Origin: Myxococcales bacterium
Lineage (GTDB): Bacteria > Myxococcota > UBA727 > VGSZ01
NCBI GenBank assembly: GCA_023248635.1
Contig: JAHFED010000055.1
Span: 1-42,990, forward strand
Direction of reading: 5' to 3'
DNA length: 42,990 bases
Below the pieces are notes generated by a model. That model saw nothing but the letters and a program-made list of their open reading frames with translations. It made no database searches and was not told where the DNA came from. The position numbers and the translations under genes are program-made. Of the stretch, positions 7,459 through 15,941 are shown piece after piece (position 1 is the first letter of the stretch; each line of letters starts with the position of its first letter).

Positions 7459-8834
7459 GCACGGGGCCAGCCGCCATCGAAAATTCCTTCACGCCCCGAG
7501 AGATCGTCTCCGAGCTCGATCGCTTCATCGTCGGCCAACACGACGCCAAACGTGCCGTGGCCATCGCGCTGCGCAACCGCTGGCGACGCAAACGGGTGGC
7601 GCCTCCGCTGCGCGACGAGATTGGTCCGAAGAACATCTTGCTGATGGGTCCGACCGGCTGCGGCAAGACCGAGATCGCCCGACGCCTGGCCAGGCTCGAT
7701 CGCGCGCCCTTCGTGAAGGTCGAGGCCACCAAATTCACCGAGGTCGGCTACGTCGGCCGCGACGTCGATTCCATGGTGCGCGATCTGCTCGAAGCCAGCA
7801 TCAAGATGGTGCGCGAAGAAGCCATGGCCGACGTCGTCATCAAGGCCCGGGCCGCCGTCGACGAACGCTTGCTCGATGCTCTCTTGCCCCGTCCCGCCGG
7901 CCGCGGTGTTCCCTTCGATCAGACGTCGTCGTCGTCGCCGCCGCAGGAGGATCGCAGCCGTCTGCGTTTTCGCGAGATGCTCGACAAAGGCGAGCTGGAG
8001 GATCGGGAGATCGAGCTCGATCTGACGGCGCAGGCGCCGGCGCTGCAGATGTTTGCTCCCGGCATGGACCAGGGTCAGATGGGCGAGCAGCTCGGCGGTC
8101 TGCAGGAGGCACTGGCGGCGGCCTTCGGCGGCAAGAAAAAGCGCAAGAAGCTCAGCATCAAAGACGCGCGTCCCCTGCTCGAAAAAGAAGAGGCAGCCAA
8201 GCTCGTCGACGCCGACGCCATCACCCGCGAAGCCATCCAGCGAGCCGAGCAGACCGGCATCATCTTCATCGACGAAATCGACAAGATCGCGGGCTCGGGG
8301 CGCAACGGTCCCGACGTCTCTCGCGAAGGCGTGCAGCGCGACATCCTTCCCATCATCGAGGGATCGACGGTGTCGACGAAGCACGGCCCCGTGCGCACCG
8401 ACCACGTGCTCTTCATCTGCGCTGGCGCCTTTCACATGAGCAAGCCCTCGGACCTCATTCCCGAGCTGCAGGGACGTTTGCCCATCCGCGTCGAGCTCAA
8501 GCCGCTCACCCGCGCCGACTTCGTCAAGATCCTCAAGGAGACCGAGGCCTCGCTCATCAAGCAGACGGCGGCGCTGCTGGCCACCGAAGGCCTCGAAGTC
8601 AGCTTCACCGACGACGGATTGGAGGCCATCGCCGAGGTCGCCGCCGCGGCCAACGAGCGTCAGGAGAACATCGGCGCGCGTCGGCTCTCGACGGTTTTGG
8701 AGAAGCTCCTCGAAGACGAATCCTTCGACGCCGCCGACAAACGGGGACAATCCCTCGTCGTCGACCGCGCCCTGGTCGAAAAAAGGCTCGCCCCCCTCTT
8801 GGGTCGCGAAGATTTGTCCCGCTACATCCTGTGA
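7455..8834 (+). CDS. hslU: ATP-dependent unfoldase HslU (ClpY)
   Basis: HslU is the AAA+ hexamer that unfolds substrates and threads them into HslV. The 459-residue protein has Walker A (GPTGCGKT, 65-72), the pore loop GYVG (98-101), an inserted I-domain (about 110-245), Walker B (IIFIDEID, 269-276), and sensor/arginine-finger regions further on ([28 protein letters not shown]). It ends LSRYIL, the C-terminal tail that docks into HslV. A GTG start overlaps the hslV stop by four bases, giving coupled translation and matched expression. The long upstream ATG in the same frame would run through hslV and is rejected. Confidence 0.97.
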   Translation: MSTGPAAIENSFTPREIVSELDRFIVGQHDAKRAVAIALRNRWRRKRVAPPLRDEIGPKNILLMGPTGCGKTEIARRLARLDRAPFVKVEATKFTEVGYVGRDVDSMVRDLLEASIKMVREEAMADVVIKARAAVDERLLDALLPRPAGRGVPFDQTSSSSPPQEDRSRLRFREMLDKGELEDREIELDLTAQAPALQMFAPGMDQGQMGEQLGGLQEALAAAFGGKKKRKKLSIKDARPLLEKEEAAKLVDADAITREAIQRAEQTGIIFIDEIDKIAGSGRNGPDVSREGVQRDILPIIEGSTVSTKHGPVRTDHVLFICAGAFHMSKPSDLIPELQGRLPIRVELKPLTRADFVKILKETEASLIKQTAALLATEGLEVSFTDDGLEAIAEVAAAANERQENIGARRLSTVLEKLLEDESFDAADKRGQSLVVDRALVEKRLAPLLGREDLSRYIL

Positions 8835-8878
8835 GGTGCGGCCTTGCGCACGGGGCCCTCATCGGCAACGTTGCGCAC

Positions 8879-9340
8879 ATGCCCCTCTTCGACGACATCA
8901 CCGCTGGTTGGAAAGACGCCATGAAGGCCCGCGATCCCAAGAAGGACGCGCTCGCCTCCATTCGCACGGAAGTGAAAAACAAGGTGATCAACACCCGCAC
9001 CGAAGGCGGCGGTGAGATGGCGCCGACGGACGAGATGGTGCTCGAAGTGCTCGTCAAGATGGCCAAGCAGCGCAAAGAGTCCATCGAGGAATTCACCAAA
9101 GCAGATCGACAAGATCTGGCTGAAAAAGAGGTCTTCGAGCTCGGCGTCATCGAGTCCTTTCTTCCCAAGAAACTGGCACCAGACGAGGTCGCAGCGCTTG
9201 TGAAGGAAGCACTCGTCGAAGTCGGCGCCACCTCGGTGAAGGACCTCGGCAAGGCCATGAAGGCAGCCATGGCCAAGATCAATGGTCGCGCCGATGGCAA
9301 GGACGTTCAGAACCTTGTGAAGGCCGCTCTCGCGGGCTGA
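8879..9340 (+). CDS. GatB/YqeY domain protein
   Basis: This 153-residue protein matches the stand-alone YqeY family (MPLFDDITAGWKDAMKARD; RTEVKNKVI; a 'KQRKESIEEFTKADRQDLAEKE' stretch around 62-83; FLPKKL; GKAMKAAMAKINGRADG). YqeY resembles the tail domain of GatB, which contacts tRNA in the amidotransferase; the free-standing form is thought to act on tRNA or translation, but its job is unproven. It lies 44 bases after hslU on the same strand and probably shares its transcript. A terminator hairpin follows its stop. Confidence 0.92.
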   Translation: MPLFDDITAGWKDAMKARDPKKDALASIRTEVKNKVINTRTEGGGEMAPTDEMVLEVLVKMAKQRKESIEEFTKADRQDLAEKEVFELGVIESFLPKKLAPDEVAALVKEALVEVGATSVKDLGKAMKAAMAKINGRADGKDVQNLVKAALAG

Positions 9341-9361
9341 TCACTGCTGACGGATTGTCGC

Positions 9362-9388
9362 AACGCCCCGAGCCTCTGTCGGGGCGTT
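9362..9388 (+). terminator. Intrinsic terminator-like hairpin after the hslVU-yqeY group
   Basis: A perfect ten-base inverted repeat (AACGCCCCGA, 9362-9371; TCGGGGCGTT, 9379-9388) with a seven-base loop begins 21 bases after the YqeY-like stop. The 3' side ends in TTCTCG rather than a long T run. It ends 22 bases before the next start. Confidence 0.75.
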
Positions 9389-9410
9389 CTCGATCGCGCT
9401 ACGGACGCGG

Positions 9411-9863
9411 ATGGATTTCAGCATCGCCAAGCAGCTGTTGGAGGAAGGCATCGCCTTCGTGAAGCGCAGCGGCCTCGAAGTCGTCGAGCTGCGTCGCGGG
9501 TTCGTGCGGTGCCGCATGCCCTTTGCGGGAAACGAAAACCACATCGGCACCATGTACGCCGGCGCCCTCTTCACGGTGGCCGAGATCCCCGGTGGCGCGC
9601 TCTTTCTGTCCAGCTTCGACGCCGAACGTTTCTTCCCCATCGTGAAGTCCCTCGACCTGAAATTCCTCAAGCCCGTGACCAGCGACGTGACCATCTCCAT
9701 CGGCCTCGACGACGCTCTCATCGCAGCCATCGAAGCCGACGCGAGCGCGCGCGGGAAGGCCGAGTTCGTGCTCGACGGCGAAATCGTCGACGACGCCGGC
9801 CGGGCGGTGGCCACGAGCCGTGGCGTCTACCAACTGCGCAGCCAAGAGCGACCGCTCACCTGA
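9411..9863 (+). CDS. DUF4442/PaaI-like hotdog-fold thioesterase
   Basis: This 150-residue protein has the size and pattern of a single hotdog domain. It begins with an N-terminal helix, then 'NENHIGTMYAGALFTVAE' (about 42-59, the central hotdog helix with the conserved H-x-G-T), then strands including KSLDLKFLKPV and DGEIVDDAGRAVATSRGVYQL. Members of DUF4442 and the related YiiD/PaaI groups hydrolyse acyl-CoA or acyl-carrier thioesters. The specific substrate cannot be read from sequence or neighbours. The gene follows a terminator, so it probably has its own promoter in the 9389-9410 region or earlier. Confidence 0.82.
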   Translation: MDFSIAKQLLEEGIAFVKRSGLEVVELRRGFVRCRMPFAGNENHIGTMYAGALFTVAEIPGGALFLSSFDAERFFPIVKSLDLKFLKPVTSDVTISIGLDDALIAAIEADASARGKAEFVLDGEIVDDAGRAVATSRGVYQLRSQERPLT

Positions 9864-9971
9864 CGGCGACGACGACGCCTTGGTCCGCCGGATGTGATGC
9901 GCGCACGGAGTCGGCCTCGGCGCGTGCCTAGTTTTCGTCCATCACCGTCCACGAGGAGGACTGCACAGAAA

Positions 9972-10379
9972 ATGACCAAAGACGACCTTGCTGCTTCCGA
10001 CGCCGCTGGCCTCAGTTCTTCCGATGCCGATCGCGGGGTCGCCGCGCTGCTGCACCTCGCCACCATCGCGCTGAGCGTGTCCACTGCGGGCGTGCTGGAC
10101 ATCGTGGTGCCGGCCGTCGCCTACGTCGCTTTCGCCCACAAGAGTGCGTTCTTGCGCTCGCACATCCGGCAGCAGCTGAACTTCCAGCTGACCCTGCTGC
10201 TGGCCGGCGTCGTCGCCGTCGTCTTCTCCGTCGTCACCTTGGGGCTTGGGATGGTGGTGGCGATCCCCGTGTGGATCTTCTTGTGCGTCGTCGACCTGGT
10301 TTGCTCGATCATCGCGGCGGTGAAGGCCCGTGACGGCGAGGTCTACGAATTCCCCTTCGCTCTCGACCTCATCCGCTGA
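9972..10379 (+). CDS. DUF4870 family membrane protein
   Basis: This 135-residue protein has a short acidic N-terminus (MTKDDLAASDAAGLSSSDAD) and three to four membrane segments: LLHLATIALSV, then IVVPAVAYVAFAH, a long one (LTLLLAGVVAVVFSVVTLGLG) and VVAIPVWIFLCVVDLVCSIIA. The HKSAFLRSHIRQQLNFQ segment between the second and third helices and the KARDGEVYEFPF end are typical of DUF4870 (Tic20-like) small membrane proteins. No biochemical role is established. I chose the ATG at 9972 because it removes a basic, implausible 26-residue leader; an AGGAGG lies 12-14 bases upstream, longer spacing than usual. Confidence 0.8.
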   Translation: MTKDDLAASDAAGLSSSDADRGVAALLHLATIALSVSTAGVLDIVVPAVAYVAFAHKSAFLRSHIRQQLNFQLTLLLAGVVAVVFSVVTLGLGMVVAIPVWIFLCVVDLVCSIIAAVKARDGEVYEFPFALDLIR

Positions 10380-10498
10380 GACGTGACAGGAAGCACGGCG
10401 TGCCGGCCTGAGGCAGCGTGATAGGGCGGTTGACCGATGGGCTGGGTCCGCCGTCGCGAGATGCTCCGCCCGTTGGCTGGGTCGACGCCGGGAGCACA

Positions 10499-12040
10499 AT
10501 GAACAGAAGCCTGACGGGTCCCGCTCTTTTGCTTGGCGTTCTCAGCAGCTGGGGGTGCGCGCTCGAAGGCGACTTCGCCATGGGCGACGGGCTCTCGGCG
10601 GCCTTGCCCGGCACCCTCGAGCAAGCCGCCACCACCATCTGCGCCGACGGACCCACCACCAAAGGAATCGACGTCAGCAAATACCAGGGCACCATCGATT
10701 GGGACCAAGTCAAAGACGACGGCGTCGTCTTTGCCATCATTCGGGTCTCCGACGGGACTGGTTATTACGATCCCCAGTTCGACCGGAACTGGGCCGAGGC
10801 CCAGCGCGTCGGCGTCATCCGCGGCGTCTACCAATTCTGGCGCACCGACGACGACCCCACCGAGCAAGCCCAGCTCGTCCTCGACCACATGGGCGCCCTC
10901 GAGCCCGGTGACCTGCCGCCCACCATGGACATCGAAACCGACGACGGCATCGCTGACATCGGTGTGCGCCTGGATCGCATGCGCACCTGGATGGAGGTGA
11001 TGCGCGAGGGCACCGGCGCGGACCCGATGATCTACGGCGGCCGTTACTCGTGGGCCGAGCTCACCGACAACACCACCGAGTTCAACAACCACACCCTGTG
11101 GCACGCCCAGTACACCTCCGCCGCCTGCCCCACCATCGCCACGGGATGGGATCACTGGAACATCTGGCAGCACTCCTCGACGGGTCGCGTGCAAGGGATC
11201 GGCGGAGGCAACTCTGATGTCGACATGAACCGCTTCAATGGCGACCAGAGTCAGCTCGACACGCTGCGCGTGGGTCCCACGGTGTGCGGCGACGGACGCT
11301 GCACCGGCGACGAAGACCACGACGCCTGCGCCAGCGATTGCCCCATCTGCGAGCCCCTGCCTGCGGCGGGCGGCGTCGTCGACGAAGGCGGTCTGTGCTT
11401 CGAGGGCGGCGGTCCGCAGCAGTACCTGCGCCAGGTCGATGGCACCGGCAACGACGACGGCCTCATCTGGACCCACACCACCAGCAGTGCGGCCGAGGCA
11501 AATTTCGGCACCTGGAACCTACGCCTTGCCGAAGCCGGCCACTACCGTGTCGAGGCCTACACCGAAGCGGATTACGCCCAGTCGCGCCAAGCCAACTACG
11601 TGGTGCATCACGACGGCATCGATGACGACTTCCTCATCGACCAAACCGCCGCCGACGGCTGGACCCCGGTTGCCGCCGACCTCGTCTTCACCGCTGGTGA
11701 TGGCCAGTTTGTCCACCTCGCCGACAACACCGGCGAGCCCGGCACCACTCAGTTGGTGTTCGATGCCCTTCGTCTCACGCGCCTGGATGCCTCCGAAGGC
11801 GAAGGCGAAGGCGAGGGTGAGGGCGAAGGCGAAGGCGAGGGTGAGGGTGAGGAGGGCGAGGGCGACGACGGGGGCGAAGGCGAAGGCGAAGGCGAAGGCG
11901 AAGGCCCTGGGATCAAGAGAGTCGTGATCCAAAATGTGCACGACCCTGCGGGCTGCGCCACCGTTCCCATGGCCTTGCCGGCGACGCTGGTGGTGCTGGC
12001 GCTGGGTCGACGTCGTCGGCTCTGGCCCGCCGCCGTCTGA
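10499..12040 (+). CDS. GH25 lysozyme-like surface protein with Glu-Gly linker and MYXO-CTERM-like tail
   Basis: This 513-residue protein starts with a lipoprotein signal (MNRSLTGPALLLGVLSSWGC). Residues ~55-245 are a glycoside hydrolase 25 domain: KGIDVSKYQG with Asp58, and the catalytic D-x-E in PTMDIETDD (Asp144, Glu146), with GVIRGVYQFW and WDHWNIWQHS. GH25 enzymes cleave the MurNAc-GlcNAc bond of peptidoglycan. A Cys-rich segment (CGDGRCTGDEDHDACASDC) follows, then a ~130-residue beta domain resembling the golvesin/Xly C-terminal binding module (YRVEAYTEAD... VVHHDG... DALRLTRL). The end is a Glu-Gly linker, a lone Cys, a hydrophobic stretch and RRRR, as in MYXO-CTERM sorting tails. Two possible anchors in one protein is odd. 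It probably acts on prey or self cell wall from the cell surface. Confidence 0.88.
   Translation: MNRSLTGPALLLGVLSSWGCALEGDFAMGDGLSAALPGTLEQAATTICADGPTTKGIDVSKYQGTIDWDQVKDDGVVFAIIRVSDGTGYYDPQFDRNWAEAQRVGVIRGVYQFWRTDDDPTEQAQLVLDHMGALEPGDLPPTMDIETDDGIADIGVRLDRMRTWMEVMREGTGADPMIYGGRYSWAELTDNTTEFNNHTLWHAQYTSAACPTIATGWDHWNIWQHSSTGRVQGIGGGNSDVDMNRFNGDQSQLDTLRVGPTVCGDGRCTGDEDHDACASDCPICEPLPAAGGVVDEGGLCFEGGGPQQYLRQVDGTGNDDGLIWTHTTSSAAEANFGTWNLRLAEAGHYRVEAYTEADYAQSRQANYVVHHDGIDDDFLIDQTAADGWTPVAADLVFTAGDGQFVHLADNTGEPGTTQLVFDALRLTRLDASEGEGEGEGEGEGEGEGEGEEGEGDDGGEGEGEGEGEGPGIKRVVIQNVHDPAGCATVPMALPATLVVLALGRRRRLWPAAV
11795..11905 (+). repeat. Hexanucleotide tract encoding (Glu-Gly)n in the GH25 protein
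   Basis: Tandem GAAGGC/GAGGGT units are interrupted once by a GAGGGCGACGACGGGGGC stretch. They form the linker between the beta domain and the membrane tail. It is the third such tract in this window. Confidence 0.9.
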
Positions 12041-12046
12041 GTTGGC

Positions 12047-13030
12047 TCACGCATTTTCCCAGGTGAGGTAGCCGGCACCGTAGACGAGGCAACCGATGCC
12101 ATCGTCGAGCCGGGCCATGGGCACCAGTCGAGAGGGGCGGCTGACATCCCGCAGACCGTAGCGGCTCGCCAAGTCGAAGGCGAAGACGCCAACGGCACCC
12201 GGCTCATCGAGGCCCACCACCAGCGCGTGCACACGTGACAATCCGTCGTTTTCGTCGAAGCCGCGGCCCAAGGTGCAGCGTCGAGAGCGCCCGACCAGCA
12301 CGCCGCGCTGCAGATCACCGGTGGGGATGTCGACGCGCACGATGCCCGTGCGCGCGCGCAGCATCAGGCCGCCCTCGATGGGATCGTCGTCGTGGCTGTG
12401 CACCAAGGCGGGGATGGCGTGGCCCCCGCCCCCGGCGCCGTCGAGGGCCGGTCCAGCGATCGACGATACGGCGGTCCCCATGTTCCGCAGGGGGGCACCG
12501 ACGTGGAAGGCGAGCTGGCGGCCGGCGGGCAGGATCTCGAGCACATCGCCGGCGCCGGGGCCGTCGACGACGACGTCGAGGATGAAGCCGCCGAAGGCCA
12601 GCCGCAGGGCGTTCCAGGCCACGACGCTGCCGGTGGAGGTCTCGAGCCGGTCGATGGTGCCGACCGTGGGCGTGGCTGCGTCGACGGAGAGCACCGCGAA
12701 TCCACGATCAGGGTGCAGGGAGATCGCCCGCAGGAGGGTGCCGTTGGGCAAGGGCACGACGAGGATGGCCAGGTGGCGCGGCAGGAGCCCGTCGCCGGCC
12801 TGCGAGGACAGGCCCCCCGGCAGCGGCGCGGCGTCGCCACCGACGGCGACATCGACGCGATCCCCCGTTCCGACGACGAGGGCCCGGGGTCCCTGCCCGG
12901 CGACCCGCGTGCTGGCGACGACGGTGGCGGTTGCCGCCTGCAGTCCCGGCCGACGCACGGTGAGCCCGAGCGCGAAGCTCCGGCCCGGCCGACGGCGCTC
13001 GAGCGCATGCACCAAACGAAGCAGTGGCAT
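12047..13030 (-). CDS. Protein with a degenerate C-terminal FHA-like domain
   Basis: This 327-residue protein lacks signal peptide and membrane segments, so it is probably cytoplasmic. The last third resembles a forkhead-associated domain: GVLVGRSRRCTLG (start of the fold, G-R-S) followed by DGLSRVHALVV (S-R-V-H, matching S-x-x-H) and a later beta pattern ending in DLASRYGLRDV, close to the FHA 'S-x-N-G' position but lacking the Asn. FHA domains bind phosphothreonine peptides. The first 230 residues are beta-rich and Gly-rich and are not recognised. It ends six bases from the GH25 gene's stop (convergent), and its start is 77 bases from the divergent phospholipase D-like gene. Confidence 0.65.
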   Translation of the reverse strand: MPLLRLVHALERRRPGRSFALGLTVRRPGLQAATATVVASTRVAGQGPRALVVGTGDRVDVAVGGDAAPLPGGLSSQAGDGLLPRHLAILVVPLPNGTLLRAISLHPDRGFAVLSVDAATPTVGTIDRLETSTGSVVAWNALRLAFGGFILDVVVDGPGAGDVLEILPAGRQLAFHVGAPLRNMGTAVSSIAGPALDGAGGGGHAIPALVHSHDDDPIEGGLMLRARTGIVRVDIPTGDLQRGVLVGRSRRCTLGRGFDENDGLSRVHALVVGLDEPGAVGVFAFDLASRYGLRDVSRPSRLVPMARLDDGIGCLVYGAGYLTWENA

Positions 13031-13107
13031 GCAGAGAGCGTAGCCACCAAAGGGCCGCGGTGGCGCTCGGGAGACATCCGATTCGGTCTGGGCTACCTCC
13101 GGCGGCG

Positions 13108-15543
13108 ATGTTCTGTGGTGTCGTCGTCATCGCTGCCCTCGCCGCGGCTGGAGCCAGCCCAGTGCGGATCTCGGGTGTTCATTTCGACGGCTACTTGCCA
13201 GGCAACCCCGAGCCCGACAGCGCCATCCGGCTGAAGAACACGGACCCCAAAAAAGCAGCTTCGCTGAGCGGCTTTGTGCTCACCGAATCCTTCACACCCC
13301 GCAAGAAGAAGAAATCGACGGCGGAGCACGCCCCCAAAGACGAAGGCAGCGTCTCCGGGCTGCGTTTTCCCCAGGGGACGGTGTTGCCGCCGGGCGGCGA
13401 GCTGTGGGCGGCGGCGACGTCGTGGGGCTTTGTGCGGGTTTGGGGCCATCCACCTGACTTCGAGGCCGAGCCGACGTCGCCCGAGGTGCCCGACCTCGAG
13501 GGACCGGGATCGTTCTTGAAGCTCCCCGGCACCCGCGGCACCGTGGCCTTGGTCGACGACGGCGGCGACGTCGTCGATTTCGTTGCCTACGAGACCACCA
13601 AGGAGGAGGTCTACACCGCCGATGATTTCAGCGATCTCCCCTGGAAGGGCGGGCCGGTGCGGCTGGCGAACACCAGCTTCTACGGGTGGACGGGGCAGGT
13701 GTTGGCCCGGGACCACGACGAGATTGGCTGTCTGCTGAAGGAGAGCGACAGCGCCGCTGACTGGGATTCGGGCTTCTCCGAAAAACGCCTCGGAGAAGAG
13801 CCCACCCACCGCATCGAGCACGCGGGGCAGACGACCTTTTTGACCCAGCGCCTGCACACCAAAGCACGGGTGCTGGCGACGTCGGCGCCGGACAACAACC
13901 ACAAGGCATTGCTCGATGCTTTTGCCGAAGCGCGACGATCGATCCGCGTGCGCATTTACGAGCTCACCAACCCCAAGATCGTCGAAGGCCTGATGAAGGC
14001 GAAGGCCCGTGGCGTCGACGTCACCCTCTACCTCGAGGGTGCGCCGGTGGGAGGGATCGCTGACGTCGAGCGCTGGCTCCTCGATCGATGCAGCAAGGCC
14101 GGCATCGCCGTCTACTTCATCGGCGGCTCCGCCAAGAATCCGGTGAAGCCGCGCTACCGCTTCGACCACAGCAAATACGTCATCCTCGACGACGCGAAGG
14201 TCATCATCGGCAGCGAAAACTATGGCCGCAGCGGCGTGCCGGCGATCAACAGCTGGGGCAACCGCGGCTGGATGGTTCACATCGAGAACAAGGACTTCGT
14301 GCGCCAGCTGCGCGCCGTGTGGGACGCCGACCTCGCTTTCGATTCCAAAGACAAAAGAAAATCGCTGCTCGCCGACATCGTCGGCATCAATGACTCTGCC
14401 ACCGACGCCTACGGCCTGCCCTACCGCGATCCCGGCTTCGTGCCCGACGACAGCGTGCACAGCGGTCGCTACGACACCCCCCAAGCTCCCGTTGTCGTCG
14501 ACGACGTCATGGACCTCGAGCTGGTGCTGTCGCCCGACACCAGCTTGAACGAAAACAGCGCACTCATCGGGCTCATCGGCCGGGCCAAGACGACGCTTTT
14601 CGTCGAGCAGAATTCCATCCGTCGGCGCTGGGGGAAGAAAAATGACGACGCAGACACCGAAGGCGACGTCCCCAATCTGGCTTTGCAAGCCGTGGTCGCC
14701 GCCGCCCGGCGTGGGGTGCAAACGCGGGTGCTCTTGGACAGCACCTGGTACAATGTGCAGGACGACGAAGATCGCGACAATGATGATACAGCACTCTACC
14801 TCAACGAACTGGCCGAGAAAGAGGGTCTAGACCTTGTCGCGAAGGTCATCAATCTCGAGACGACCGCGCTGGAGAAGATTCACACCAAGGGAGTTATTTG
14901 CGACAGCAAAGAGGTCTTTGTTGGCTCTATTAATTGGACTGAGAATTCTTTCAAAGGCAACCGAGAAGTCGGCGTCGTGCTTTCCCACCCGAAGATCGCT
15001 GGCTACTACGCCCGCCTCTTCCACCGGGATTGGGCGCGCAGTCGCGTCTTCCAAGCGCCGGTTTCGGCGGTGAAGACGGAGGCCCACGCCACCGCCGACG
15101 ACAAGAGCCCGGTGGTGCTGCGCCTGGGACGCGACGATCAGCTCTTCGTGGTCGGCGAGCTCCACCGCCGCGATCGCACTTGGTTCGAGGTGCGCCTGCC
15201 CCAAGGGGACGTCACAGCCTTCGTCGATGCCACCGACGTCGGTACCCCCACCGCTTCGCCCGGCGAAGCCCTACACGTGATCGGCAAGGACGCCGTCGTC
15301 GAAGGCATCGTCGTCGCCACCAATGTGAGCGAGCGCCGCATCCAATTGCGTTTCGCCGACGAGAAACGGCCCCCCTTCACCGCGGTGATCTTCGCCAAAG
15401 ATCTCGAGAAGTTCAGCGCCGTCGGCGTAATGCCGGCCAGTGCATTTCAGGGGCGCATGGTGCGGGTGCGGGGCAGCGTGAAGGTCTTTCAGGGGCCTGA
15501 GATCGTCATCGGTGACCCCGCCCAGATCTCGATCCTGAAATAG
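13108..15543 (+). CDS. Secreted two-HKD phospholipase D/nuclease-superfamily protein with lamin-tail-like domain
   Basis: This 811-residue protein begins with a signal peptide (MFCGVVVIAALAAAGASP). Residues ~20-200 look like a lamin-tail-like beta domain (RISGVHFDGYLPGNPEPDSAIRL as 18-plus residue lead; LSGFVL; GGDVVDFVAY). Two PLD motifs follow: FDHSKYVILDD with GSEN (about 351-370) and KIHTKGVICDS with GSINW (about 589-610). Paired HKD motifs form one active site that cleaves phosphodiester bonds in phospholipids or nucleic acids. The end has an SH3-like stretch (~655-710) and an OB-like domain (~720-811). The mix of lamin-tail and OB domains fits a secreted nuclease better than a lipase, but this is inference. 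The start was chosen for the signal peptide; the Shine-Dalgarno match is weak. Confidence 0.85.
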   Translation: MFCGVVVIAALAAAGASPVRISGVHFDGYLPGNPEPDSAIRLKNTDPKKAASLSGFVLTESFTPRKKKKSTAEHAPKDEGSVSGLRFPQGTVLPPGGELWAAATSWGFVRVWGHPPDFEAEPTSPEVPDLEGPGSFLKLPGTRGTVALVDDGGDVVDFVAYETTKEEVYTADDFSDLPWKGGPVRLANTSFYGWTGQVLARDHDEIGCLLKESDSAADWDSGFSEKRLGEEPTHRIEHAGQTTFLTQRLHTKARVLATSAPDNNHKALLDAFAEARRSIRVRIYELTNPKIVEGLMKAKARGVDVTLYLEGAPVGGIADVERWLLDRCSKAGIAVYFIGGSAKNPVKPRYRFDHSKYVILDDAKVIIGSENYGRSGVPAINSWGNRGWMVHIENKDFVRQLRAVWDADLAFDSKDKRKSLLADIVGINDSATDAYGLPYRDPGFVPDDSVHSGRYDTPQAPVVVDDVMDLELVLSPDTSLNENSALIGLIGRAKTTLFVEQNSIRRRWGKKNDDADTEGDVPNLALQAVVAAARRGVQTRVLLDSTWYNVQDDEDRDNDDTALYLNELAEKEGLDLVAKVINLETTALEKIHTKGVICDSKEVFVGSINWTENSFKGNREVGVVLSHPKIAGYYARLFHRDWARSRVFQAPVSAVKTEAHATADDKSPVVLRLGRDDQLFVVGELHRRDRTWFEVRLPQGDVTAFVDATDVGTPTASPGEALHVIGKDAVVEGIVVATNVSERRIQLRFADEKRPPFTAVIFAKDLEKFSAVGVMPASAFQGRMVRVRGSVKVFQGPEIVIGDPAQISILK

Positions 15544-15599
15544 CTGTGGGCCTTGGTCGCTTCGGGCCAGTCACCGAGCAGCCACCGCGCGCGACCGGG

Positions 15600-15941
15600 C
15601 TACCTCAGGCGCAACAGACGGAAGTAGGCCTCGACCAGGTGCTCGCCCATCAGGCTGCCGTCGATGACGACGTCGACCAGGGGCAGGTGCGGATCGACGT
15701 CGTGGGCGCGGCGGGTGCCCTGATCGCGCAGCTGCCGGCGCCACCAGGTGCCCAGCAGCAGGGCAATAGGACCGCGACCGAGCGAGTGAATGACGTCGGG
15801 GCGCTGGCGATCGAAGAGCTCGGTCAGACCCGCCAGCGCCACGCCCGGACCGATGACGAGCACCTCGTGACCCAGGGCTCCCAGCTCACTGCGCAGGCGC
15901 GGAAGACGCGGGTCGCCGTCGTGGAACAGGGCGACCCTCAT
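15600..15941 (-). CDS. Half-length GT-B glycosyltransferase-like protein
   Basis: This 113-residue protein starts at an ATG overlapping the lnt stop by four bases. It looks like the first part of a family-4-type glycosyltransferase N-terminal Rossmann domain: MRVALFHDGDPRLPRLRSEL as an opening strand-turn-helix, LGHEVLVIGPG, and RQRPDVIHSLGRGPIALLLG, the usual 'P-D-v-i-H' element. The remainder of the donor-binding C-terminal domain is missing and the frame stops at a TAG. Either it is a truncated remnant kept by coupling to lnt, or a small protein with its own role. No frameshifted continuation was noticed downstream to 15544. Confidence 0.55.
   Translation of the reverse strand: MRVALFHDGDPRLPRLRSELGALGHEVLVIGPGVALAGLTELFDRQRPDVIHSLGRGPIALLLGTWWRRQLRDQGTRRAHDVDPHLPLVDVVIDGSLMGEHLVEAYFRLLRLR

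Noticed and set aside
15544-15599. Terminator hairpin between the phospholipase D-like and the half glycosyltransferase genes
   Set aside because: The only pairing (GGTCGC with GCGACC) has a loop of about 30 bases and no T run.
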